A stretch of DNA of 7,331 bases from Spirochaetales bacterium (GCA_004525155.1 SPDA01000083.1:1-7331); one strand, 5' to 3'; numbered from the stretch's first letter, positions 1 through 6,637 are shown. The notes: generated from the sequence alone by a model not told the origin. Numbers and translations are program-made.

Positions 1-164
1 CTTCCAGCCGTATCAACGAGCTTCTGTTTTCCGGTGAAAAACGGATGACACGAGGAACATATTTCAACCTGCAGCGCTTTTACAGTCGATTTTGTCTCAA
101 TCACATTACCGCAGGCGCATGTAACTTTTGTTGGAAAATATGCAGGATGTATTTCCTTTTTCAT
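1..164 (-). CDS. rpmE: 50S ribosomal protein L31, four-cysteine (zinc) type, 3' end cut by window edge
   Basis: Large-subunit ribosomal protein L31, part of the central protuberance and subunit bridge. The 54 residues present start [20 protein letters not shown] and carry the full zinc knuckle: Cys16, Cys18, Cys36 and Cys39 (CAC near the start, CSSC later), followed by [15 protein letters not shown], a classic L31 signature. This is the zinc-bearing form, not the cysteine-free paralogue made under zinc starvation. The family is usually about 65-75 residues, so only the last 10-20 lie outside the window. The start is ATG at 164. A strong AGGAGA site (172-177) sits 7 nt upstream and overlaps the rho stop codon, so translation is probably coupled to rho. 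A rho-rpmE pairing is common in bacteria. Very sure of identity. Confidence 0.96.
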   Translation of the reverse strand, partial: MKKEIHPAYFPTKVTCACGNVIETKSTVKALQVEICSSCHPFFTGKQKLVDTAG

Positions 165-175
165 ATATCAGTCTC

Positions 176-2023
176 CTATTGATAATCATTCATTACCGCT
201 TCAGTTACCACGGAAGTGTTCATGGACTGAAGGAAAGCCTTATTATTCTTGCTTTTACGCATCCTGTCAAGGAGAAGCTCTATAATCTCTACATCATCCA
301 TGGGATTGATGACTTTTCTCAATACCCACATTTTGTTCAGTTCCTCCTCGGTGAGGAGCAGTTCTTCCTTTCGCGTACCGCTTTTTTTAATGTTGATGGC
401 CGGGAACAGCCGCCTGTCGGACAGTTTCCTGTCCAAGTGTATTTCCATGTTGCCGGTTCCCTTGAATTCCTCGAAAATAACCTCATCCATGCGGCTGCCT
501 GTATCGATGAGCGCCGTTGCGACTATAGTTAGGCTGCCGCCGTGCTCGATGTTCCGCGCCGCGCCGAAAAACCGTTTAGGTTTGTGCAGGGCGTTGGAAT
601 CGACACCGCCGGAGAGTATCTTTCCCGATGTGGGAACGGTCTGGTTGTAGGCCCTCGCAAGCCTCGTTATGGAATCAAGCAGGATTACCACGTCCTTTTT
701 GTGTTCCACATGCCGCTTGGCCTTTTCTATGACCATCTCCGCCACCTGCACATGCCTGGTGGCCTGCTCGTCAAACGTGGAGGCAATAACCTCGCCCTTG
801 ACGTTTCGGCGCATGTCGGTAACTTCCTCGGGCCGCTCGTCGATGAGCAGTACGATAAGATTCACCTCGGGATGGTTGGTAGTAATGGAATTGGCGATTT
901 TCTGCAGCAGTATGGTCTTACCTGTTCTCGGCGGGCTTACGATGAGGCCCCGCTGACCTTTACCGATAGGGCAGAAAAGATTAATCATCCTCGTGGAAAG
1001 ATCGCTGTTTTCAGTTTCAAGATTTATCCTTTCCATGGGGTACAGCGGAGTGAGGTTGTCAAAGGGCACCCTGGCCTGGGCTACGGATGGTTCGTCGAAA
1101 TTGACGCTTTCCACCCTGAGCATGGCAAAAAAGCGTTCGCCTTCCTTCGGCGGCCGTATCTGGCCGTACACAGTGTCCCCGGTTTTCAGATTGAAAAGCC
1201 GAATCTGGGACGGGGAAATATATATATCATCAGGTCCCGGCAGGTAGCTGTTCTGGGGAGAACGGAGAAAGCCGTAACCGTCCGGAAGTATCTCCAGAGA
1301 GCCGTACGCGTGGATTATGCCGTTCCGGAACGTGTGTGCTTTCAGAATCTGAAAAATGACTTCCTGTTTCTGCAGGGAGTTGAGGTCCTCCGGAACTTTT
1401 CGCATTTTAATGGCGAGGTCCCGGAGATCCGGTATTTCCATTTTAATCAATTCATTGATGCTTAAGCGTTCAGCGTTCACATCGTCTGATCCGCCGTAGG
1501 ATTTCTTTTTATACTGATGCCGTTTTTCATCGGTTGCCGCTGCCGCGGGATAATCGGGAGTATCCCTGTTCTGATCGCCGTTCTGCCGTCCGCCGCCGTT
1601 TTCATTACCCCGGGATATCTCCACCTTCATGGTTTTTTTGACCTTCGGTTTTTTACGTATGAGAACAGTCGTAGGAGGTTCAAATTCCCTATCCTGCTGC
1701 GTTTCCTCCGGCGCCTGCGTCTCCACGACAGAATCCGTTTTTTCGGAGGTCACCGGCTGTTCGCCTGTTTCACCCCCGCTGTATTCCGAAACAGCGCCGG
1801 CCGTATCTGACAGGGATTCCTCAGAGGCGGCAGAACCATCCTGGGCGGAATATTCCGTTCGGCCTCTTTTCGACCGCCTCGGTTTGTCATTTTTGTATCT
1901 ATCCTTTTCCGCCTCCGTCTGGTTCAAAGCCTCGGAATCGGGATTTTCTTCCTTATTGAATTCCATCTCGTTCTGGAATTCTGCGGGATCGTTCTGGTTC
2001 TTTTTCTTGCGTAAGATTGACAT
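176..2023 (-). CDS. rho: Transcription termination factor Rho with long charged N-terminal extension
   Basis: Hexameric RNA-dependent ATPase/helicase that ends transcription at C-rich unstructured RNA. Numbered from ATG 2023 the protein has 615 residues. Residues 1-185 are a charged, low-complexity extension rich in E, K, R, D, N, G and S, unlike the E. coli protein (419 residues). Rho_N helices follow at about 187-232, then the cold-shock-like RNA-binding domain at about 238-312 ([26 protein letters not shown]) and the RecA-type ATPase from about 320. Visible there are a P-loop SPPRTGKT near 363-370 (E. coli has PPKAGKT), [10 protein letters not shown] with the catalytic Glu, Walker [17 protein letters not shown], the RNA-contacting loop [10 protein letters not shown] and the arginine-finger region [12 protein letters not shown]. 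An in-frame GTG at 2035 would add four residues, but it lies inside the Shine-Dalgarno sequence of ATG 2023, so ATG is preferred. Cytoplasmic. The core is complete and looks active. Confidence 0.97.
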   Translation of the reverse strand: MSILRKKKNQNDPAEFQNEMEFNKEENPDSEALNQTEAEKDRYKNDKPRRSKRGRTEYSAQDGSAASEESLSDTAGAVSEYSGGETGEQPVTSEKTDSVVETQAPEETQQDREFEPPTTVLIRKKPKVKKTMKVEISRGNENGGGRQNGDQNRDTPDYPAAAATDEKRHQYKKKSYGGSDDVNAERLSINELIKMEIPDLRDLAIKMRKVPEDLNSLQKQEVIFQILKAHTFRNGIIHAYGSLEILPDGYGFLRSPQNSYLPGPDDIYISPSQIRLFNLKTGDTVYGQIRPPKEGERFFAMLRVESVNFDEPSVAQARVPFDNLTPLYPMERINLETENSDLSTRMINLFCPIGKGQRGLIVSPPRTGKTILLQKIANSITTNHPEVNLIVLLIDERPEEVTDMRRNVKGEVIASTFDEQATRHVQVAEMVIEKAKRHVEHKKDVVILLDSITRLARAYNQTVPTSGKILSGGVDSNALHKPKRFFGAARNIEHGGSLTIVATALIDTGSRMDEVIFEEFKGTGNMEIHLDRKLSDRRLFPAINIKKSGTRKEELLLTEEELNKMWVLRKVINPMDDVEIIELLLDRMRKSKNNKAFLQSMNTSVVTEAVMNDYQ

Positions 2024-2173
2024 TGAGTTTTCCACCTCTATTTATCTTTATTTTCTATCTTATGGAAATTCATTAATTGTATAACCAAAGGTTTTAAAAA
2101 TTGAAATATACCTGGGAACTGATTGCCTATTTCAAAACGTTCTTTAACTGGTTTCAGCAGGGATTATAAGTAT
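2024..2173 (-). promoter_or_regulatory. AT-rich gap before rho, probable rho promoter/leader region
   Basis: This 150-nt gap between the pncC-like gene and rho is the longest non-coding stretch in the window and is markedly AT-rich. No ORF is supported in it. Candidate minus-strand promoter elements are TTGAAA (2130-2135) with TATATT (2105-2110), whose 19-nt spacing is longer than ideal, and a second possible -10, TATACA (2078-2083), without a convincing -35. No GC-rich hairpin with a T run is visible, so there is no clear intrinsic terminator for the upstream genes. Rho is autoregulated through its leader in E. coli. A similar role here is only a guess. Confidence 0.35.
2032..2039 (-). promoter_or_regulatory. 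Ribosome binding site that fixes the rho start at ATG 2023
   Basis: AGAGGTGG on the minus strand lies 8 nt upstream of ATG 2023. The alternative GTG codon at 2035-2033 is part of this site, so it would have no binding site of its own. The shorter reading is therefore favoured. Confidence 0.75.
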
Positions 2174-2182
2174 TTACTTATA
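2165..2182. repeat. Perfect 8-bp inverted repeat across the pncC-like stop codon
   Basis: On the minus strand TATAAGTA, two bases, then TACTTATA form a perfect inverted repeat. It spans the stop codon (2174-2176) of the CinA/PncC-like gene. It is all but GC-free, so as RNA it would be a weak hairpin with a very tight loop, and no T run follows. It could be a protein-binding palindrome upstream of rho or a chance product of AT-rich DNA. Confidence 0.4.
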
Positions 2183-2917
2183 CTGTTTACTATATAACTT
2201 ACTATATTTCGACTTCTTAAGGCTGTCAAGTAATATTTTGCCATCAAGTATTCCCATCACCAGACAGAACGCCGCAATACAGCTTTTTTTTCTGACACTT
2301 TCACGGTTACCTGAAAAATGAAATTCGTATGCTTCTTCAAGTATATCACCCATTTTCAATCCAATCCATACCGTGCCGACGGGTTTATCTTCAGTTCCGC
2401 CGTCCGGTCCCGCTATACCGGATATGGAGATTGAAATATCCGCTCCGGAACTCTTCATTGATGCCTGGGTCATCTGCCGTACAATCTGTTCCGACACAGC
2501 CCCGTGTTTCGCGAGGATGGAAGGATCGACGCCCAGCTTTTCTTTAAAATTGTTGGAATACGTAATAAAAGATCCCCAAAAAACGGCCGAACTGCCGGAA
2601 ACCCCGGTCAACATGGCGCTTGCGAGCCCCCCCGTACAGGATTCGGACATACATATGGTCAGGTTTTTATTTTTCAAAGCCTCGACTACAACCGCCGGCA
2701 ATGACCGTTCATCTTCCCGCACGAAAATTTCACCCAGTGCGGATTCAAGCCTAGTGATAACACCCTGAATTTTTTCCGGGTATTTGCCTTTTATTCCGAC
2801 CTTTATAGCGGAACGCCTGCTGTTCACGCAAATCCTGACGCCGCTTTTACGCCTGCTTTTGAAAAACCTTCTGAGCCGCTCCTCTGTTGTCAGATAACAG
2901 CGGATTGTTCGCTTCAT
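2174..2917 (-). CDS. CinA/PncC-family nicotinamide-nucleotide amidohydrolase lacking the N-terminal CinA domain
   Basis: By family, hydrolyses nicotinamide mononucleotide to nicotinate mononucleotide and ammonia, a step in pyridine nucleotide recycling in the cytoplasm. The 247 residues hold a complete CinA C-terminal domain at about 75-230: SESCTGGLASAML (91-103), GSSAVFWGSFITYSNNFKEKLGV (two halves around 108-130), GAVSEQ (139-144), ISGIAGPDGGT (165-175) and KPVGTVWIG (178-186). Residues 1-75 resemble the KH-like linker of full CinA (TEERLRRFFK and ALGEIFVREDERSL just before the catalytic domain), but the roughly 170-residue N-terminal molybdopterin-binding-type domain is absent. The C-terminal tail (about 230-247) is lysine- and tyrosine-rich and not typical. 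ATG 2917 lies three nucleotides after the bactofilin stop with only a poorly spaced GAGG, so coupled translation is likely. GTG 2827, with AGGA five nt upstream, is a possible shorter start. The family is clear; the exact substrate is inferred. Confidence 0.88.
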   Translation of the reverse strand: MKRTIRCYLTTEERLRRFFKSRRKSGVRICVNSRRSAIKVGIKGKYPEKIQGVITRLESALGEIFVREDERSLPAVVVEALKNKNLTICMSESCTGGLASAMLTGVSGSSAVFWGSFITYSNNFKEKLGVDPSILAKHGAVSEQIVRQMTQASMKSSGADISISISGIAGPDGGTEDKPVGTVWIGLKMGDILEEAYEFHFSGNRESVRKKSCIAAFCLVMGILDGKILLDSLKKSKYSKLYSKQYK

Positions 2918-2920
2918 GCC

Positions 2921-3334
2921 TCAGGCCGGTTTGACTATTTCTTTGAGCTTCGGGGCCGGAGCTGAAAAAATATCAACGGCCTCCGGACTCTTGAGCATCT
3001 CGCACTTTCCCTGAAATATAACACCATCCGCAATTCTCAGCTTGGCTGTCCGGACATTGCCGTAAACCTGACCGGAGGGAAGCATTTCAAGATTGTCGAT
3101 CGCCTCGATATTGCCATGGACAACACCCGCAATAACAATGGAACCGACCCTGATATTTGCCTGTACCTGGGCTCCCTCTTCGATATATAAAAAACCATCG
3201 GACTCGATAATCCCTTCAAAACGTCCGTCGATTTTAAGGGGTTTGCTGAATTTCAGGGTTCCCTTGAATACGGTGGTCTTTCCGAAAGTTGTTGTCATTT
3301 TTTCATGATTTTTGGTTTCTGCACTTTTCGCCAT
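2921..3334 (-). CDS. Bactofilin-family polymer-forming cytoskeletal protein
   Basis: Bactofilins self-assemble into nucleotide-independent filaments and act as scaffolds for cell shape, wall synthesis or protein placement at the membrane. The 137 residues show the right-handed beta-helix core at about 18-113, with short repeating turns of hydrophobic and glycine residues: FKGTLKFSKPLKIDGRFEG, then GFLYIEEGAQVQANI, IVIAGVVHGNIEA, NLEMLPSGQVYGNV and LRIADGVIFQGKCEM. The IDGRFEG turn is a hallmark of the family. Short non-helical tails flank it: a polar N-terminus of about 17 residues and a C-terminus from 114 ending in lysine and proline. No membrane segment is seen. ATG 3334 follows the TPR-gene stop by 7 nt, with a weak GTGAG as ribosome site. 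Methionine 13 is another possible start, but it has no ribosome site. The placement downstream of a response regulator suggests regulated or partner-linked assembly, which is an inference. Confidence 0.92.
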   Translation of the reverse strand: MAKSAETKNHEKMTTTFGKTTVFKGTLKFSKPLKIDGRFEGIIESDGFLYIEEGAQVQANIRVGSIVIAGVVHGNIEAIDNLEMLPSGQVYGNVRTAKLRIADGVIFQGKCEMLKSPEAVDIFSAPAPKLKEIVKPA

Positions 3335-3341
3335 TGGGAAC

Positions 3342-3563
3342 TCACTTGGTTTTCATTACAAATACACCGTCCCAATCTTCCGGGGGCGGATTTTCGATAT
3401 ATACCTGGCATCGCATGGAATAAACCTTGGAAGGCCCGTCTTCAGGATTGACTTTTAATGCCTGATCAAACAGTTCCTTTGCCTTGGAAAATTCCATCAA
3501 TTTATACTGCTTTCGTCCTTCGCTGAACAGTCTTACAACTTCCTTTTTCTGCTCTGTGATCAC
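3342..3563 (-). CDS. Small stand-alone TPR protein resembling the C-terminal tail of class III adenylate cyclases
   Basis: A 73-residue protein, nearly all one tetratricopeptide-like helical hairpin. Residues 9-40 (VVRLFSEGRKQYKLMEFSKA, then KELFDQALKVNP) form the TPR pair. They are followed by EDGPSKVYSMRC (41-52) and ENPPPEDWDGVFVMKTK (57-73). From family knowledge, this TPR, DGPS..Y..RC, PPP.DWDGV string is the usual end of bacterial class III adenylate/guanylate cyclases, but here no catalytic domain is attached or adjacent. The start is GTG 3563: its GTGA overlaps the TGA stop of the response regulator, and a strong GGGAGGAG (3571-3578) lies 7 nt upstream. A longer reading to ATG 3602 would lie inside the response regulator gene and lacks such a site. 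Likely a protein-interaction module made together with the response regulator and bactofilin. Molecular role unknown. Confidence 0.82.
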   Translation of the reverse strand: MITEQKKEVVRLFSEGRKQYKLMEFSKAKELFDQALKVNPEDGPSKVYSMRCQVYIENPPPEDWDGVFVMKTK

Positions 3564-4330
3564 GGCCCCACTCCTCCCGGATTTTTCGTTTCTTCCTTCC
3601 ACAACCTGAACTGCTGCTGGAAGGTATTCTCGAGATCGAGGAGCATTTTTTCTCCGTTACCTTCTTCCGAGTGGCTTTCCATTCCCTTTTCCAGAGTATG
3701 AATCTGTTCTTCAAGTGTCTTCAGGACCAGAAGAATCTGCTGACACTCCTCCTCGACTTTTTCTGCAAGATTTACCTTAAGACCGGTTTTGGGCTTTTCA
3801 GTCTCACCGCTCAATGTCTCCTGTGCGGCCTTGAGCATGTCAAGGACGGGCTTTTTAAGGTGTTTGGTAAAATAAACCAGTGACTCATTCAAAGATGTCA
3901 CCATGGCAATCTTTTTCTCACCCTGAATAAGGGTCTTTGCCAGTGCTCTGCGATGAAGCACGGAACGAATTCGCGCCAGGACTTCTGAAAAATTGAAAGG
4001 TTTGGTAATATAATCCTCGATACCGAGTTCGAATCCTTCAATTTTGTCCTTCACATCGTCCATGGCGGAAAACATGACAATGGGAATGTTACGGAAATCC
4101 TTATAATCGTCGGAGTTCTTTAAAAGTTTCGTTACTTCCCAGCCCGTCATTTTGGGCATAATATTGTCCAGGATAATGATGTCGGGATTAAACCGCCGTA
4201 CTTTCTCGAGGGCTTCCTCCCCGTCCTCGGCAAGTTCCACCTTGAACCCTAATTTGGTCAGCATTACATCAAAAAAATCGAGATTGATTGTTTCGTCATC
4301 TACTATGAGTACCTTTGTCCTGTTTTCCAA
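3560..4330 (-). CDS. Response regulator: REC domain plus degenerate histidine-kinase-like helical tail
   Basis: A 256-residue signalling protein. The receiver domain covers about 4-125 with the acidic pair Asp11/Asp12, phosphoacceptor Asp55 (IIILDNIMPKMTG), Ser88 as the switch hydroxyl (VMFSAMDD), Tyr107 and Lys110 (DYITKPF). All catalytic positions are present, so phosphorylation is expected. No DNA-binding, GGDEF or HD output domain follows. Instead, residues 130-217 are two long helices that look like a HisKA dimerisation domain (SLVYFTKHLKKPVLDMLKAA, then EKVEEECQQILLVLKTLEEQ). The position matching the phosphorylated His seems to be Lys156 when aligned on Pro161, and there is no ATPase domain, so kinase activity is unlikely. 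The far C-terminus is charged and helical. The start is TTG 4330 with GGGAG (4337-4341) 6 nt upstream, and the frame is closed by an upstream stop. Probably works through protein contacts, perhaps with the TPR protein and bactofilin encoded next; the cognate kinase is not in the window. Confidence 0.9.
   Translation of the reverse strand: MENRTKVLIVDDETINLDFFDVMLTKLGFKVELAEDGEEALEKVRRFNPDIIILDNIMPKMTGWEVTKLLKNSDDYKDFRNIPIVMFSAMDDVKDKIEGFELGIEDYITKPFNFSEVLARIRSVLHRRALAKTLIQGEKKIAMVTSLNESLVYFTKHLKKPVLDMLKAAQETLSGETEKPKTGLKVNLAEKVEEECQQILLVLKTLEEQIHTLEKGMESHSEEGNGEKMLLDLENTFQQQFRLWKEETKNPGGVGP
3571..3578 (-). promoter_or_regulatory. Strong ribosome binding site deciding the GTG start of the TPR protein
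   Basis: GGGAGGAG on the minus strand lies 7 nt before GTG 3563, inside the last codons of the response regulator gene (which encode the Pro-Gly-Gly-Val stretch). It marks the true start and a coupled GTGA start/stop overlap. Confidence 0.75.
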
Positions 4331-4336
4331 CCTTGT

Positions 4337-4341
4337 CTCCC
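4337..4341 (-). promoter_or_regulatory. Ribosome binding site for the TTG start of the response regulator
   Basis: GGGAG on the minus strand lies 6 nt upstream of TTG 4330. The ATG just upstream (CTATGGG) is out of frame, so the rare TTG codon is the supported start. The 53-nt gap to lnt also holds a weak TAACC/GGTTA hairpin but no clear terminator. Confidence 0.6.
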
Positions 4342-4383
4342 ATAGACATCGCGTATAACCGACTCATAGGTTACGTGAAGTGT

Positions 4384-5979
4384 CTATATTTTCCTATACT
4401 TGTGCCTCATTGTCAATGCAATGCGGCGCACTATTCCAAAAATCAGCACTAAAAGCGAACCGAATAGACAGACATAACCGAACCAGTCCCCCCAGCGTGT
4501 ATAGAGGGTTGTCGAGGCGGTGTATACCGGAACCTCCGTAACGAGAAAATCCTCGGTAAAGGGAGTCAATCTTGATGTCACGCGTCCGTTCGGGTCAATG
4601 GTACAGGTAATGCCGCCGTTTGTGCTCCTCACCAGGGTACGCCGGTTTTCAACGGCACGGAAAAGGCCCATGGCCAAATGCTGCTGCATCGCGGGAACGG
4701 AAAAGGACCAGCTGTCATTGGTAAGGTTCACGATTATTTCCGCTCCCCTGCGGACAAATTCCCTGGACAAATATCCGAAGGTGTCCTCAAAACAGATGGG
4801 GGTTGAAAATTTAATACCTGCCGCCTCAAAAACGGTATACTCAGTACCCTTTTCCCAGAAGTGGGTGTCCGCATCCTTTAGCCACTGAAAGATGCGGGGA
4901 AGCGATTTACGGAAGGGAAAATTCTCCGTAAATGGCACCAGGTGAGTTTTCCAGTATCTTTGGGTTATCGTGCCTCCCTCAAACAGCAGGGCGGCGTTGT
5001 AATCGATGCGTTCCTCACCCCCCAGTTGTTTGAGCTGTCCGTCGTCATTCCCGATTACATAAGGCACCCTTTCGTTCGCCATAAAATCTTTTAATTTTAT
5101 TATTAAATTGTAGGTTTCGTGGTTGGAACGGTATTTGGTATGGTAATCTATGGCAGGCACAAAAGCAGTTTCAGACCAGACTACAAGGTCGGGATTTTTC
5201 TTGTCAGCCTCCCGGCTAAGCCTTACGAGCATGTCAAAGGCATCGTCATAATTGTACTTCCAGGGATCAACATTATGCTGAATAAGAGCCACCTTTTTCA
5301 CCGGAGTCCCGGAAAGATCGGTCCTGGATGCCGCACCGAAAACAAGCGCAGCGGCGAAAAGCAGGCCATAGACTACGGGGACCAGCTTCCAGGGCTTGAA
5401 AGCGGCTTTAAGGTTCTTAAATCCCCGAGCCAGCAGGTTGCCGGCAAAAGCGGAGGGCAGTACAACCATTAAGGAAACACCCCAGACGCCGAACAGGGAG
5501 GCTATTCTGATAAAAGGAAGAAAGAGATACTGGGAATAACCGATAACACCGTAGGAATACTCCAGAAAACCCTTTGTCTTGGCATATTCAAAACCGACCC
5601 ACAGGAAGGCCTGGAAAAGCCAGCCCCAGACGGGAAACAGTCTGTCAACAAGTTTGAGCAGGGGGAGAAATAGCAGGAAGAAAAAGGCATAGATAACGGG
5701 AACGATGATAAGCGCCAGGGGATGGAATTTCAGGAGCCAGATGTTGAAAAGCGCGTAACTTACGAAAACGTAAAGGAGCCCGAAAATAAAAATCTTTACC
5801 CAGCCGGCTCGATGAATAACGATAAAAAGAGGAAGATACGCCGCAAAGGCCAAAGGAAACCATCCCCAATCCGAATGAAATCCTGGAAAAGAAAGCGAGA
5901 ACATCAATGCCGATAATAACAGGAGCCCCAGCTCCGTAATCAGCTTTATAAAGGGAGATGATTTATGTTCGGGGATCAT
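4384..5979 (-). CDS. lnt: Apolipoprotein N-acyltransferase
   Basis: Inner-membrane enzyme that transfers an acyl chain from phospholipid to the N-terminal cysteine of apolipoproteins, the last step of lipoprotein maturation. The 531 residues show the standard layout: several hydrophobic membrane segments at about 12-215 (beginning LITELGLLLLSALMFSLSF), a nitrilase-like periplasmic domain at about 225-485, and a final membrane helix at about 498-520. The triad matches Lnt: Glu270 in VVWSETAFVP, Lys344 in RYWKTHLVPFTE and Cys396 in TPICFEDTFG. Other Lnt marks are FEYAKTKGFLEYSYGVIGYSQ-type residues (129-150), NLTNDSWS (418-425) and RAVENRRTLVRSTNGG (441-456). ATG 5979 overlaps the 3' end of the HU gene by 17 nt and has no clear ribosome site, pointing to coupled translation. 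The length is normal. Spirochaetes are lipoprotein-rich, which fits. Confidence 0.96.
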   Translation of the reverse strand: MIPEHKSSPFIKLITELGLLLLSALMFSLSFPGFHSDWGWFPLAFAAYLPLFIVIHRAGWVKIFIFGLLYVFVSYALFNIWLLKFHPLALIIVPVIYAFFFLLFLPLLKLVDRLFPVWGWLFQAFLWVGFEYAKTKGFLEYSYGVIGYSQYLFLPFIRIASLFGVWGVSLMVVLPSAFAGNLLARGFKNLKAAFKPWKLVPVVYGLLFAAALVFGAASRTDLSGTPVKKVALIQHNVDPWKYNYDDAFDMLVRLSREADKKNPDLVVWSETAFVPAIDYHTKYRSNHETYNLIIKLKDFMANERVPYVIGNDDGQLKQLGGEERIDYNAALLFEGGTITQRYWKTHLVPFTENFPFRKSLPRIFQWLKDADTHFWEKGTEYTVFEAAGIKFSTPICFEDTFGYLSREFVRRGAEIIVNLTNDSWSFSVPAMQQHLAMGLFRAVENRRTLVRSTNGGITCTIDPNGRVTSRLTPFTEDFLVTEVPVYTASTTLYTRWGDWFGYVCLFGSLLVLIFGIVRRIALTMRHKYRKI

Positions 5980-6295
5980 TGTCAGATAAGGGCCAAACCT
6001 TCTGCTTAAGCTCGCGGCCTGCCCGAAATGCCGCTACTCCGTGGTCTTCTACCGGAGCGGTTTTTCCTGTTTTCGGGTTTCGGGCGTTGTGCCTGCCCTT
6101 ACGGACGCGCACTTCAAAGGTACCGAAACCCCGGAGTTCCACGTCTCTGAATTCGATGAGCCCGTTTTTAATTTCTTCGCAGAATTCATCGATAATCACA
6201 TGGATGTCTTTCTTGTTGATCTTCACCCTCTGATGTATGCTTTCTATGATTTCTGCTTTTGTTAACTTCGGCCCCCTCACGGATTTTCCTTTCAT
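5963..6295 (-). CDS. HU/IHF-family DNA-binding protein
   Basis: Small dimeric nucleoid protein that bends DNA. The 110 residues contain the family helices at the N-terminus (LTKAEIIESIHQRVKINKKD), the LRGFGTFEVRVRKGR beta region (54-68), the DNA-intercalating arm with ARNPKTGK (71-78, proline 74 at the tip) and the C-terminal AAFRAGRELKQKV helix (88-100). The arm lacks the usual IP just after TGK/E, and a ten-residue polar tail follows. It is longer than typical HU (about 90). The start is uncertain: ATG 6295 has no good ribosome site, whereas GTG 6280 has AAAGGA (6287-6292) 6 nt upstream and would give 105 residues beginning VRGPKLTKAEII. HU versus IHF subunit cannot be decided from sequence alone. 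It lies 37 nt after rpsT, and its 3' end overlaps lnt. Confidence 0.93.
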   Translation of the reverse strand: MKGKSVRGPKLTKAEIIESIHQRVKINKKDIHVIIDEFCEEIKNGLIEFRDVELRGFGTFEVRVRKGRHNARNPKTGKTAPVEDHGVAAFRAGRELKQKVWPLSDNDPRT

Positions 6296-6332
6296 AATAA
6301 AGTTTTACTTTTTACTATCTTCCGTATTCGAC

Positions 6333-6611
6333 TCAGGTCCCTGCGCTTGCGGTAATCTTGTTCAGATTCTGATAGAGCCTGGCTTTTTTACGCGCTGCGT
6401 TGTTCTTGTGATACAGCCCCTTTCCCGCCGCCGTATCGATCAGCTTGGAAACGAACTTATACTGCCCTTCGGCTTTCGCAACGTCCTTATCGACAACAAT
6501 CTGAAGAAATTTTTTTATTTCAGTCTTGACCTGCGATTTCGCGGTCCTGTTTCTCAATCTATGTTTTTCACTCTGGCGGTGTCTTTTTTCCGCAGAAGAT
6601 TTTCCTGACAC
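6333..6611 (-). CDS. rpsT: 30S ribosomal protein S20
   Basis: Small-subunit protein that binds 16S rRNA near the body and helix 44. The 92 residues are strongly basic and all-helical, with the family pattern SSAEKRHRQSEKHRLRNR near the N-terminus, then SQVKTEIKKFLQIV, and the C-terminal GKGLYHKNNAARKKARLYQNLN signature. Length is normal for S20 (about 85-95). The start is GTG 6611 with GGGAGG (6621-6626) 9 nt upstream. E. coli S20 represses its own translation and also uses a non-AUG start; the GTG here may fit similar control, but this is inference. It sits between the 56-residue zinc-type protein (26-nt gap) and HU (37-nt gap), probably under the promoter at 6854-6882. Confidence 0.95.
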   Translation of the reverse strand: MSGKSSAEKRHRQSEKHRLRNRTAKSQVKTEIKKFLQIVVDKDVAKAEGQYKFVSKLIDTAAGKGLYHKNNAARKKARLYQNLNKITASAGT

Positions 6612-6637
6612 TTTCCTGTTCCTCCCTTATCCTTCCA

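Noticed and set aside
542..1465. A 307-codon open frame on the plus strand
   Set aside because: It lies fully antisense to the conserved Rho core, its translation resembles no family, and the rho reading is unquestionable. It is a shadow frame.
2174..2917. Pseudogene idea: CinA broken at its N-terminus
   Set aside because: The bactofilin gene ends three nucleotides upstream, no CinA N-terminal remnant is visible in any frame there, and the remaining frame and motifs are intact.
3342..3602. Longer 86-residue reading of the TPR gene from ATG 3602
   Set aside because: It would overlap the response regulator by over 40 nt without a good ribosome site, while GTG 3563 has a strong one and the GTGA overlap. 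The added residues do not fit the TPR.
4331..4383. Terminator or promoter between lnt and the response regulator
   Set aside because: There is only a 5-bp TAACC/GGTTA stem and no T run. The best promoter guess (TTCACG, 16 nt, TATACG) matches four of six in each box, too weak to call.
4520..5472. Plus-strand frames opposite lnt (about 120 codons each)
   Set aside because: They are antisense to the catalytic domain of Lnt and show no recognisable domain or operon logic.
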